From assembly GCA_003694225.1 (NCBI GenBank), contig RFKT01000159.1, positions 1 to 8,909 of the forward strand: DNA of 8,909 nucleotides, read 5' to 3'. The DNA is from Candidatus Dadabacteria bacterium. GTDB lineage: Bacteria > Bdellovibrionota_C > UBA2361 > J135. The notes under the pieces were generated by a model, which saw nothing but the letters and a program-made list of their open reading frames with translations, ran no database searches and was not told where the DNA came from. Shown piece after piece: positions 1 through 6,188 of the stretch (positions are counted from its first letter, which is position 1; each line of letters opens with the position of its first letter). The position numbers were made by a program, and so were the translations under genes.

Positions 1-270
1 CCCCTTTCCTTTCCCCATCCTCACTTCAGCAGGCTTAGAAGTGAGTGGATGATCTGGGAAAATCCTAATCCACATCTTCCCTCCCCGCTTCACCTTTCTA
101 GTAATCGCCACACGCCCGGCTTCTATCTGTCGATTAGATATCCATCCACCCTTAAGTGCCCTCAGTCCGAACTCTCCAAAACTCAGTTCGCACCCTCTAT
201 TATCAACTCCCCTCACATGCCGAAGCCTTTTCATTGCCTTTCTATGCTTAATCTTTTTTGGGGATAACAT
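1..270 (-). CDS. rplP: 50S ribosomal protein L16 (uL16), 3' end cut off by window edge
   Basis: L16 binds 23S rRNA near the A site and central protuberance and helps position aminoacyl-tRNA. The frame opens with ATG at 270 and stays open for 90 codons to the window edge, with no stop. It starts M-L-S-P-K-K and carries both family signatures: [12 protein letters not shown] at about residues 61-72, and R-M-G-K-G-K-G at the cut end. Family members are about 136 residues, so roughly the last third is missing. A Shine-Dalgarno sequence AGGGAG lies 7 bases before the ATG, which fixes the start. It lies 30 bases downstream of rpsC, the usual S10-operon order. Identification is very secure; only the C-terminus is unseen. 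Confidence 0.97.
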   Translation of the reverse strand, partial: MLSPKKIKHRKAMKRLRHVRGVDNRGCELSFGEFGLRALKGGWISNRQIEAGRVAITRKVKRGGKMWIRIFPDHPLTSKPAEVRMGKGKG

Positions 271-300
271 TTCTCAACTCCCTATCATGCAATAACAAAA

Positions 301-963
301 TTATACCTGTAATGCCTCTACGGGCACTTCCTCCCCAGGAGAAAACTTCTCGCCTTTAAATATCCACACTTTGATTCCTATTACACCATATGTCGTCCTT
401 GCCTCAGAAAGAGCATAATCGATCTCAGCACGCAAGGTGTGAAGGGGTATTCGCCCTTCTTTATAAGTCTCCCTACGGGCTATCTCAGCTCCATTAAGCC
501 TACCAGACACCTTAATCTTCACACCCTCTGCTCCCATCCTCATTGTTCTCGCAATAGCGTCCTTTACAGCACGCCTATAATTGACTCTTCTTTCAATCTG
601 AAATGCCACATTGTTTCCCACAAGCTTTGCATCGAGATCCGGTTTTCTAATCTCAATTATATTTAGGCTTATATCCTTCCGAATCAGCCCATTGAGATCC
701 CTCCTCAGATCCTCAATATCCTTTCCACGCCTCCCTATGATAAGCCCCGGTTTTGCGGAATGAATATTAATCTTAACTCTAGAAGCAGCCCTTTCAATCT
801 CCAATTTCGATATACCAGCCGCCTTTAGCCTCTTATGGACATACTTCCTGATCTCGAAATCTTCCCCGATAAACCGCGCGAAGTCCTTGTGGCCATACCA
901 CTTCGAGCGCCAGTTCTCGATAATACCAAGCCTTAAACCTATAGGGTGTACTTTTTGTCCCAT
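301..963 (-). CDS. rpsC: 30S ribosomal protein S3 (uS3)
   Basis: S3 sits in the 30S head at the mRNA entry channel and contributes to the ribosome's mRNA helicase activity. The product is 220 residues, close to the usual 210-240. It begins M-G-Q-K-V-H-P-I-G, the classic S3 start. A type-2 KH domain spans about residues 38-107, with the RNA-binding GxxG loop at G77-R-R-G80 (G-L-I-I-G-R-R-G). The C-terminal S3 domain carries the pattern [12 protein letters not shown], ending in [11 protein letters not shown] chose the ATG at 963 over the TTG one codon upstream (966) because the S3 N-terminus starts there. A Shine-Dalgarno-like AGGATGAG also lies just upstream. The gap to rplV is 40 bases. Confidence 0.98.
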   Translation of the reverse strand: MGQKVHPIGLRLGIIENWRSKWYGHKDFARFIGEDFEIRKYVHKRLKAAGISKLEIERAASRVKINIHSAKPGLIIGRRGKDIEDLRRDLNGLIRKDISLNIIEIRKPDLDAKLVGNNVAFQIERRVNYRRAVKDAIARTMRMGAEGVKIKVSGRLNGAEIARRETYKEGRIPLHTLRAEIDYALSEARTTYGVIGIKVWIFKGEKFSPGEEVPVEALQV

Positions 964-1003
964 CAACTCATCCTTTTTCTAAACAATTCATTGCAGTCAA
1001 CAA

Positions 1004-1471
1004 CTAGATTTCATCCAAAAACAAAGTAATATGAGAAGAGCGTTTCCTTATCGGGGTAGCTCTTCCATGCGCCCTAGGCATATACCTCATCATCGTCTTT
1101 CCCATATCAACCCAGCCTCCGGTAACCCACAGAGCATCCGTATCCGCATTAAACCTCTCCCTAGCAGCGCTTATGCCCGAAAGCAAGAGTTTCTCAACGA
1201 GTCTCGCTCCCTTTTTCGGGGTAAATCTTAAAATATTTAGAGCCTCTCCAACCTGCTTTCCCTTGATAAGCCCAAGCACCAAACGGGCTTTCCTAGGAGA
1301 GATCCTTACCTGCCGCAAGGATACCTTCACCAACCCGCCTTGGAGATTTTTGCGTGGATGAGGTTTTTTCTTTCTCTTGCGGACTTGAACCACATTCCCC
1401 TCTACAGGGTCCACGTCGTTAGTCCCTTCTACCTCTTCCTCTGTCCTCTCTTTTGTTTTCTCTTCTGTCAT
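1004..1471 (-). CDS. rplV: 50S ribosomal protein L22 (uL22) with long charged N-terminal extension
   Basis: L22 binds 23S rRNA and sends a beta-hairpin into the polypeptide exit tunnel, forming part of the constriction with L4. The product is 155 residues against about 110 in E. coli. The conserved fold starts near residue 48 (V-K-V-S-L-R-Q-V-R-I-S-P-R-K) and ends with the L22 signature (R-S-S-H-I-T-L-F-L). The first 45 or so residues are extra: an acidic stretch (residues 2-25, rich in E and D), then a basic run (R-K-R-K-K-K-P-H-P-R-K). The hairpin tip reads M-M-R-Y-M-P-R-A, with Met128 where E. coli has Lys83. The ATG at 1471 leaves a 36-base gap to rpsS; a shorter start would leave an atypical gap of about 150 bases. 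The Shine-Dalgarno is weak (GAGAGTGAG), so the exact start is somewhat less certain than the identity. Confidence 0.95.
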   Translation of the reverse strand: MTEEKTKERTEEEVEGTNDVDPVEGNVVQVRKRKKKPHPRKNLQGGLVKVSLRQVRISPRKARLVLGLIKGKQVGEALNILRFTPKKGARLVEKLLLSGISAARERFNADTDALWVTGGWVDMGKTMMRYMPRAHGRATPIRKRSSHITLFLDEI

Positions 1472-1507
1472 AGAACACTCACTCTCAAAAAGCCTATTAA
1501 TCTTGCG

Positions 1508-1777
1508 CTACTTTTTACTCCCTTTGGCATGGCCATGAAATGTCCTTGTCGGGGCAAACTCGCCAAGCTTATGTCCCACCATATTTTCTGTAATAAAAAC
1601 CGGTATGAACTTCTTTCCATTATGGACAGCTATAGTAAGCCCTAGCATATCAGGTGTAATAGTCGACCTGCGAGACCATGTCTTAATAACGCCCTTATGC
1701 TGACCAGACTTAGCCCTCTCCACCCATTTCATTAGGTGATCATCAACAAATGGGCCCTTTTTTAGCGATCGAGGCAT
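1508..1777 (-). CDS. rpsS: 30S ribosomal protein S19 (uS19)
   Basis: S19 lies in the 30S head, forms a complex with S13, and contacts the A-site finger bridge and tRNA. The product is 89 residues, typical for the family (about 92). It starts [12 protein letters not shown], the standard S19 opening. It contains the family signature from N-G-K-K-F-I-P-V through [12 protein letters not shown], and a basic C-terminus ending G-H-A-K-G-S-K-K. The ATG at 1777 is preceded by a strong Shine-Dalgarno GAGGAGG at ideal spacing, so the start is firm. It sits 26 bases after rplB and 36 before rplV, the canonical position. Nothing is unusual. Confidence 0.98.
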   Translation of the reverse strand: MPRSLKKGPFVDDHLMKWVERAKSGQHKGVIKTWSRRSTITPDMLGLTIAVHNGKKFIPVFITENMVGHKLGEFAPTRTFHGHAKGSKK

Positions 1778-1803
1778 AGCTTCCTCCTCACCTACTATAA
1801 AAA

Positions 1804-2640
1804 TTAGCGTTTCTTTTTCCTTCTACGTTTAACTATAAACTTATCAGTTCTCTTGTTATTCCTTGTTTTAAACCCCTTAGCCGGTATGCCCTTTGGCGAA
1901 CATGGCGCACGCCCTCCTGCGCTTCTACCCTCTCCTCCGCCCATAGGGTGATCAACCGGGTTTTTAGAAACACCCCTGTTATGCGGTCTCCGATTTAGCC
2001 ACCTACTACGACCTGCTTTGCCAAGCTTAATATTCTGATGATCAGAATTTCCCACTACCCCTATGGTCGCGTAACATTCAAGTAGCACTTTTCTTACCTC
2101 ACCCGATGGCAATACAAGCTGTCCATACTTGCCCTCTTTCGCTCGTAGCTGAGCTGAAGTTCCGGCTGACCGCGCAAGCTGTCCTCCATGCCCTACATAA
2201 AGCTCTATATTGTGAACAACTGTTCCAACAGGTATGTTCTTAAGCGGAAGGGCATTGCCAGGTTTTATGTCCGCGTTTTCTCCAGCCACAACCTCGTGCC
2301 CAACAGTAAGCCCCTGCGGAGCAAGGATATACCTCTTTTCTCCATCTTTATAAAACAGAAGTGCTATCCTCGCAGATCTGTTAGGATCGTACTCTATTGC
2401 GGCAACTCTAGCCGGTATTCCCACCTTATCATTTCGGCGAAAATCTATGACGCGATACCTTCTCTTATGGCCACCGCCCTTATTTATATTTGTAGCCCTT
2501 CCTAGATTGTTCCTTCCTCCTGTAAGCCTCAGAGGACGAAGGAGAGACCTCTCGGGCTTTTTCTTAGTAAGCCCCGAAAAATCAGCCACGCTATACATCC
2601 TGCGGGACGGTGTATAAGGTTTAAACGTTTTTAACGCCAT
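1804..2640 (-). CDS. rplB: 50S ribosomal protein L2 (uL2)
   Basis: L2 is a primary 23S rRNA binding protein needed for subunit joining and peptidyl transferase activity. The product is 278 residues (E. coli 273). It starts [14 protein letters not shown] and holds the OB-fold and SH3-like core with G-G-G-H-K-R-R-Y-R and [10 protein letters not shown]. The C-terminal region has [11 protein letters not shown] and ends in a very basic K-R-R-R-K-K-K-R tail. The functionally important histidine (E. coli His229) is kept as H231. The second histidine of the usual D-H-P-H motif is Met233. I chose ATG at 2640 over the TTG two codons upstream (2646), because family members start M-A and GGAGTGA precedes the ATG at suitable spacing. 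The gap to rplW is 73 bases. Confidence 0.98.
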   Translation of the reverse strand: MALKTFKPYTPSRRMYSVADFSGLTKKKPERSLLRPLRLTGGRNNLGRATNINKGGGHKRRYRVIDFRRNDKVGIPARVAAIEYDPNRSARIALLFYKDGEKRYILAPQGLTVGHEVVAGENADIKPGNALPLKNIPVGTVVHNIELYVGHGGQLARSAGTSAQLRAKEGKYGQLVLPSGEVRKVLLECYATIGVVGNSDHQNIKLGKAGRSRWLNRRPHNRGVSKNPVDHPMGGGEGRSAGGRAPCSPKGIPAKGFKTRNNKRTDKFIVKRRRKKKR

Positions 2641-2646
2641 CTTCAA

Positions 2647-2700
2647 TCACTCCAAAAATTCCACTGCGCGACAATCAGCTAATAGCCAAACAGTTTCCAT
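2647..2700 (-). other. Possible 17-codon ORF between rplW and rplB (unproven)
   Basis: An ATG at 2700 opens a short frame (METVWLLADCRAVEFLE) that ends in TGA at 2647-2649, only 6 bases before the rplB ATG. An AGGAAG sequence about 9 bases upstream could act as a ribosome binding site. The stop overlaps the GGAGTGA ribosome binding site of rplB, so its translation could couple rplW to rplB. A frame this short arises often by chance, and I recognise no similarity. This is a weak candidate. Confidence 0.15.
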
Positions 2701-2713
2701 AAGCAATTTCTTC

Positions 2714-3031
2714 CTATAATCCTTCAACCACATTTATGCTCTCCCCTTCCCTCAGGGTAACATACGCCTTCTTATAAGAAGCGCGCCTTCCAAACCTTCT
2801 AATATTCCTCTTTGGCTTTCCAATCATATTCAATGTGTTGACCCGCTCTACATGAACATCAAAAATTCTCTCTATAGCCTCCTTTATCTCTGTTTTGGTA
2901 GCTGTTCTCTTCACCTTAAAAACATACCTGCCGCCAAGCTCACCGATAATAGAGGACTTCTCTGTTACAACGGGCTTGATTATCATTTGATAATCAGCCG
3001 CCTTTGCTTCTGATTTCTGCTTCCTCGCCAT
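2714..3031 (-). CDS. rplW: 50S ribosomal protein L23 (uL23)
   Basis: L23 lies at the rim of the polypeptide exit tunnel and is the docking site for trigger factor and the signal recognition particle. The product is 105 residues, within the family range of about 95-105. After a short charged lead of about 14 residues (M-A-R-K-Q-K-S-E-A-K-A-A-D-Y) come the family hallmarks. These are I-K-P-V-V-T-E-K-S near the start, Y-V-F-K-V-K-R-T-A-T-K in the middle, and the L23 signature K-K-A-Y-V-T-L-R-E-G near the C-terminus. The ATG at 3031 has only a modest upstream GGGA. It lies 33 bases downstream of rplD and 73 upstream of rplB, in canonical order. Confidence 0.97.
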   Translation of the reverse strand: MARKQKSEAKAADYQMIIKPVVTEKSSIIGELGGRYVFKVKRTATKTEIKEAIERIFDVHVERVNTLNMIGKPKRNIRRFGRRASYKKAYVTLREGESINVVEGL

Positions 3032-3064
3032 CTCACATTCCCATCAAAATCTATCTTGTTTCAG

Positions 3065-3691
3065 CTAAGCCAATCTATCCTCGAGCCTTTGCAATGCTTC
3101 CCTACATACAACAACGTACTGATGCCTAAGTACATCATACACATTCACGCCATTCACACTTATGACATCAACTCCTTTAATGTTCCTCGCAGACCTCTCA
3201 ACCAAAGAAAGATCCTCATCTCCAACAATAAGCGTGCTCTTCGGCAAGCCAGCCTTCTCTAAAAATGAAACCATCTCTTTGGTCTTGCCCTCCTTGATTC
3301 CAACCTTATCTACTACAACGAACCTTCCCCTATGCACTCTGTGGGATATCACGCCACACAGAGCTTTTTTCCTAATCCCTTTTGGGATTTTAAATTCATA
3401 ATCTCTAGGTTGCGGCCCATGCGCCACTCCTCCCCCTACCCATACGGGAGAATTTCTCGAGCCCGCTCTCGCCCTTCCAAGCCCTTTCTGCCTCCAAGGC
3501 TTAGAGCCCCCTCCTTTTTTCATCCCCCTAGTAAGGGTTGAGTGTGTCCCAGAACGGCGCTTTGCCAACTGCCATCGCACTACTTGGTGCACAGTACCGC
3601 CGCTTACTCGAGCCCCGAAGACTGCAGGGTTTAATTGAAGCTCACCCTTCTCCTTACCTGTTTCGTCTATGATCTTACACTTAATTTCCAT
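3065..3691 (-). CDS. rplD: 50S ribosomal protein L4 (uL4)
   Basis: L4 binds 23S rRNA, and its extended loop forms one side of the exit-tunnel constriction. In E. coli it also represses its own S10 operon. The product is 208 residues (E. coli 201). The alpha/beta core carries V-H-Q-V-V-R near residue 35. The tunnel loop includes K-P-W-R-Q-K-G-L-G-R-A-R-A-G-S (residues 64-78), followed by G-G-G-V-A-H-G-P-Q-P-R-D-Y. Leu71 stands where the family almost always has Thr (E. coli Thr65, the G-T-G motif). ATG at 3691 matches the family N-terminus. The upstream purine run (GGAAAAGAAGAGAG) is not a classical Shine-Dalgarno. The gap to rplC is 30 bases. Whether it autoregulates here cannot be told from sequence alone. 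Confidence 0.97.
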   Translation of the reverse strand: MEIKCKIIDETGKEKGELQLNPAVFGARVSGGTVHQVVRWQLAKRRSGTHSTLTRGMKKGGGSKPWRQKGLGRARAGSRNSPVWVGGGVAHGPQPRDYEFKIPKGIRKKALCGVISHRVHRGRFVVVDKVGIKEGKTKEMVSFLEKAGLPKSTLIVGDEDLSLVERSARNIKGVDVISVNGVNVYDVLRHQYVVVCREALQRLEDRLA

Positions 3692-3721
3692 CTCTCTTCT
3701 TTTCCAGTGTTGTTCGTTTCT

Positions 3722-4405
3722 CTAAGCGGCCTTATCTGAACTCTCCTCGACAAACCTAGACACCGCTTTCTTTACAACTAAAATTCCATTCTTTGGGCCT
3801 GGCACACCGCCGCGCACCAAAATAAGATTGTCATCTCCATCAACCTTTACAATCTTTAAGTTCTTCACCGTAACCCTTTTGCCACCATACCTTCCGGGCA
3901 TCTTCTGATTCTTCAAAACCCTGCCTGGGAATTTCCTACATCCAATTGCACCGATATTTCTACGCACTTCATGCGTGCCCCTCGTGGCAGGCTGTCCTTT
4001 AACGCCAAACCTTCTCACAACCCCAGAAAATCCCCTACCAATAGAAACACCCGTTACATCCACTAATTCACCATCAACAAAGATGTCGGGAGCTTTTACT
4101 TCTTGACCTATCTCCCATCCAAGTTTTTCAACATTACACCTAACTTCCTTTACATGGCGAAAAGCCCCTTTGCCTGCCTTAGCAAAGTGTCCCATCATAG
4201 GTTTATTTGTCCTCTGCTGTTTCTTTTTAATAAAACCAAACTGCACTCCGCTATAGCCATGCTTGTCAACAGTTTTAATATCTAAAACAACACAGGGGCC
4301 GGCCTGTAGCACAGTCACGGGCACACATTCTCCATTCTCATCGAACACCTGTGTCATACCTAATTTCCTAGCCAATAGCCCTTCTCTATACTGTTTGGAG
4401 CTCAT
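3722..4405 (-). CDS. rplC: 50S ribosomal protein L3 (uL3)
   Basis: L3 is an early-assembly 23S rRNA binding protein whose loop reaches close to the peptidyl transferase centre. The product is 227 residues (E. coli 209). After a lead of about 8 residues comes G-L-L-A-R-K-L-G-M-T-Q-V-F, the family opening. The L3 signature is present as D-V-T-G-V-S-I-G-R-G-F-S-G-V-V-R-R-F. The central extension carries G-A-I-G-C-R-K-F-P-G-R-V and K-M-P-G-R-Y-G. The C-terminus adds a short charged tail (R-F-V-E-E-S-S-D-K-A-A). The ATG at 4405 follows a strong AGGAGG, so the start is firm. It lies 62 bases after rpsJ. Confidence 0.98.
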   Translation of the reverse strand: MSSKQYREGLLARKLGMTQVFDENGECVPVTVLQAGPCVVLDIKTVDKHGYSGVQFGFIKKKQQRTNKPMMGHFAKAGKGAFRHVKEVRCNVEKLGWEIGQEVKAPDIFVDGELVDVTGVSIGRGFSGVVRRFGVKGQPATRGTHEVRRNIGAIGCRKFPGRVLKNQKMPGRYGGKRVTVKNLKIVKVDGDDNLILVRGGVPGPKNGILVVKKAVSRFVEESSDKAA

Positions 4406-4467
4406 CTTTCCTCCTAACTTTCTAAGCCTTGCTCGCCATAGTGCATCTCAACATATCCCAACCTGCG

Positions 4468-4782
4468 CTATTGCAGCTTAATCTCAACATCTATCCCTGT
4501 AGAAAGCTCAAGCTTTCCAAGATCATCTATTGTCTGTTGTGTTGGCTCTAATATATCCAGCAATCTCTTGTGGGTGCGTATCTCAAAGTGCTCCCTAGAT
4601 TTTTTATCAACATGAGGAGATCTGTTTACAGTAAACCGCTCAACTCTTGTTGGAAGCGGAAGAGGGCCGGCGACACGTCCGCCAGTCCTTCTTACTATCT
4701 GGACAATCTCCGTAACCGCTGCATCCAACAGCTTATGGTCGTATCCTCTCAATCTTATCCGTATCTTCTGTCCGCCTAACAT
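4468..4782 (-). CDS. rpsJ: 30S ribosomal protein S10 (uS10 / NusE)
   Basis: S10 is a 30S head protein that also acts as NusE, linking NusG and the ribosome to RNA polymerase in antitermination. The product is 104 residues (E. coli 103). It aligns throughout: [14 protein letters not shown] near the start, [16 protein letters not shown] in the middle, [24 protein letters not shown] in two adjoining segments, and a G-I-D-V-E-I-K-L end. It is first of the S10-type block and follows tuf after 114 bases. The ATG at 4782 has only a weak GGTGTGA upstream. A better Shine-Dalgarno lies further upstream and serves a small frame overlapping this start, so translational coupling is possible. Confidence 0.97.
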   Translation of the reverse strand: MLGGQKIRIRLRGYDHKLLDAAVTEIVQIVRRTGGRVAGPLPLPTRVERFTVNRSPHVDKKSREHFEIRTHKRLLDILEPTQQTIDDLGKLELSTGIDVEIKLQ

Positions 4783-4829
4783 AATTCTATCACACCAAAA
4801 CTACCTTTTAACTTGGGGGCCGAGCTCAT
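4776..4829 (-). other. Candidate 17-codon leader ORF overlapping the rpsJ start
   Basis: An ATG at 4829 opens a frame reading [17 protein letters not shown], which stops at TAG (4776-4778). The sequence at the junction is ATGTTAG, so the stop lies inside the first codons of rpsJ and the two frames overlap by 7 bases. A consensus AAGGAGG lies 11 bases upstream of the ATG, much stronger than anything directly before rpsJ. This layout would fit translational coupling or a leader peptide. The frame is short enough to occur by chance and I recognise no similarity, so coding status is unproven. Confidence 0.35.
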
Positions 4830-4838
4830 CTCGGCCCC
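4816..4838 (-). promoter_or_regulatory. Perfect 9-bp hairpin upstream of rpsJ with ATG in the loop
   Basis: On the minus strand GGGGCCGAG (4838-4830) pairs perfectly with CTCGGCCCC (4824-4816) around a five-base ATGAG loop. The stem is very GC-rich. No T-run follows on either strand (the minus strand continues CCAAGTTAAAAGG), so it does not look like an intrinsic terminator. It directly follows an AAGGAGG sequence and presents the ATG of the small leader frame in its loop. Its place between the str-type and S10-type blocks suggests an RNA element affecting rpsJ translation or mRNA processing. That function is inference. Confidence 0.6.
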
Positions 4839-4840
4839 AT

Positions 4841-4847
4841 CCTCCTT
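4841..4847 (-). promoter_or_regulatory. Consensus Shine-Dalgarno (AAGGAGG) not adjacent to any annotated gene start
   Basis: AAGGAGG is the best ribosome-binding consensus in the tuf-rpsJ gap. It lies about 58 bases before the rpsJ ATG, too far to serve it directly. It abuts an ATG (4840-4838) whose frame stops after four codons and which is too close for normal initiation. It is 11 bases from the ATG at 4829, the plausible partner. Confidence 0.45.
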
Positions 4848-4896
4848 AACCGCACGTAAAACATCGCGCAGCAAAACAGGGAGCGGATATAAGAGC

Positions 4897-6093
4897 CTAC
4901 TCAATCACCTCAGCAACGACGCCAGCTCCAACTGTCTTTCCACCCTCCCTGATAGCAAACCGCACCTTCTGCTCCATCGCTATAGGTTGAATTAGCTCAA
5001 CTTCAATAGTAATGTTGTCGCCCGGCATGGCCATCTCCACACCTTCAGGCAATTTAATAGTGCCTGTTACATCCGTTGTCCTAAAATAAAACTGAGGCCT
5101 ATATCCATTAAAGAAAGGTTTGTGCCTTCCACCCTCAGCTTGGGTCAATATATAAGCCTCCGCCTTAAACTTTGTGTGCGGAGTAATAGTTCCAGGAGCG
5201 GCAAGGACCTGCCCTCTTTCTACCTCTTCCCTCTTAAGGCCTCGAAGCAGGCATCCAACATTGTCGCCTGCTTGTCCCTCATCGAGAAGCTTTCTGAACA
5301 TCTCAACGCCTGTAACAGTAGTCTTTCTGGTCTCCCTAAGACCTACTATTTCCACCTCTTCTCCTACTTTAATAGTTCCACGCTCAATCCTTCCGGTAGC
5401 CACAGTTCCCCTACCTTGAATTGAGAACACATCTTCCACAGGCATTAAGAACGGCTTATCAATCTCACGTTCAGGAATAGGAATGTACTCATCAAGAGCA
5501 GCTAAAAGCCGCTCTATGCTTTTCACTCCAAGTTCGTCATCATCCCCGTTGAGCGCCTTAAGAGAGCTTCCCTTAATAACAGGGGCATCATCTCCAGGAA
5601 ACTTATACTCTGTGAGGAGGTCTCGAACCTCCATTTCTACAAGCTCAAGGAGTTCTTCATCGTCAACGAGGTCAACCTTATTGAGATATACAACAATGTA
5701 AGGAACACCAACCTGACGAGCCAGAAGAATATGCTCTCGGGTTTGCGGCATAGGCCCATCAGCTGCACTAACAACAAGGATGGCTCCATCCATCTGGGCT
5801 GCCCCCGTAATCATATTCTTCACATAATCAGCGTGACCTGGGCAGTCAACATGGGCATAGTGCCTGTTCTCTGTCTCATATTCAACATGAGCAGAGGCAA
5901 TCGTGACTGTCTTGGTTTCATCCCTTACAGTGCCTCCCTTGGCGATTTCGCCGTAGCTCTTTGCTTCAGCGAGATTCTTCTTCGCCTGATAGTTTACTAT
6001 TGCAGCTGTCAAGGTTGTCTTACCATGGTCAACGTGACCGATGGTACCAACATTAACGTGCGGTTTGGACCTTTCGAATTTTTCTTTACTCAT
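4897..6093 (-). CDS. tuf: Elongation factor Tu with non-canonical switch I
   Basis: EF-Tu is the cytoplasmic GTPase that delivers aminoacyl-tRNA to the ribosomal A site. The product is 398 residues (E. coli 394). The P-loop is G-H-V-D-H-G-K-T (19-26), G3 is D-C-P-G-H (83-87, with catalytic His87), G4 is N-K-V-D (138-141), and G5 is around G-S-S-L-K-A-L. Domains II and III follow, including [21 protein letters not shown] and the R-T-T-D-V-T-G segment. Switch I (51-64) reads [14 protein letters not shown], two residues longer than in E. coli. It lacks the usual R-G-I-T, although the Mg-binding Thr is kept as T64. From memory, similar switch I sequences occur in Planctomycetes. ATG at 6093 follows AGGGAG by 6 bases. 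The gap from fusA is 77 bases. Confidence 0.98.
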   Translation of the reverse strand: MSKEKFERSKPHVNVGTIGHVDHGKTTLTAAIVNYQAKKNLAEAKSYGEIAKGGTVRDETKTVTIASAHVEYETENRHYAHVDCPGHADYVKNMITGAAQMDGAILVVSAADGPMPQTREHILLARQVGVPYIVVYLNKVDLVDDEELLELVEMEVRDLLTEYKFPGDDAPVIKGSSLKALNGDDDELGVKSIERLLAALDEYIPIPEREIDKPFLMPVEDVFSIQGRGTVATGRIERGTIKVGEEVEIVGLRETRKTTVTGVEMFRKLLDEGQAGDNVGCLLRGLKREEVERGQVLAAPGTITPHTKFKAEAYILTQAEGGRHKPFFNGYRPQFYFRTTDVTGTIKLPEGVEMAMPGDNITIEVELIQPIAMEQKVRFAIREGGKTVGAGVVAEVIE

Positions 6094-6128
6094 CTTATGC
6101 TCCCTGTTTATATAAAGACAACAAAGCC

Positions 6129-6156
6129 ATCATACTAACACACTTTCAATTAACAA
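6129..6156 (-). promoter_or_regulatory. Candidate sigma70-type promoter for tuf in the fusA-tuf gap
   Basis: On the minus strand TTGTTA (6156-6151) is separated by 16 bases from TATGAT (6134-6129). These match the -35 and -10 consensus at 4 of 6 and 5 of 6 positions. Initiation about 7 bases downstream would give a leader of roughly 28 bases before the tuf ATG. Extra transcription of tuf beyond the operon promoter is known in other bacteria. AT-rich gaps produce such matches by chance, so this is only a candidate. Confidence 0.35.
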
Positions 6157-6188
6157 TCATACTACCACTTCTATTTTACAATCATACT
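6129..6188. repeat. Short direct repeats around the fusA stop codon
   Basis: The plus-strand sequence ACAATCATACT occurs at 6178-6188, inside the last codons of fusA. An almost identical ACAATCATACTA lies at 6153-6164, and a shorter ATCATACT at 6129-6136. Spacing is about 25 bases. They could reflect a small local duplication of the fusA end or simply low-complexity chance. One copy supplies the -10-like TATGAT of the candidate tuf promoter. Confidence 0.45.

Noticed and set aside
964..966. TTG start one codon upstream of the rpsC ATG
   Set aside because: S3 proteins begin M-G-Q-K-V-H-P, which matches the ATG at 963; the TTG only lengthens the open frame.
2641..2646. TTG start two codons upstream of the rplB ATG
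   Set aside because: The ATG at 2640 fits the family N-terminus and its ribosome binding site spacing.
3900..3980. Absence in L3 of the Gln methylated by PrmB in E. coli
   Set aside because: From memory that Gln is restricted to some proteobacteria, so its absence here is ordinary.
4816..4838. The tuf-rpsJ hairpin as an intrinsic terminator
   Set aside because: No T-rich tract follows on either strand, and the S10 genes immediately downstream on the same strand need to be transcribed.
5731..6138. A 135-codon open frame on the plus strand opposite tuf
   Set aside because: It is antisense to the conserved EF-Tu G domain, shows no recognisable protein features, and is a codon-usage shadow. 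The same applies to all other plus-strand frames.
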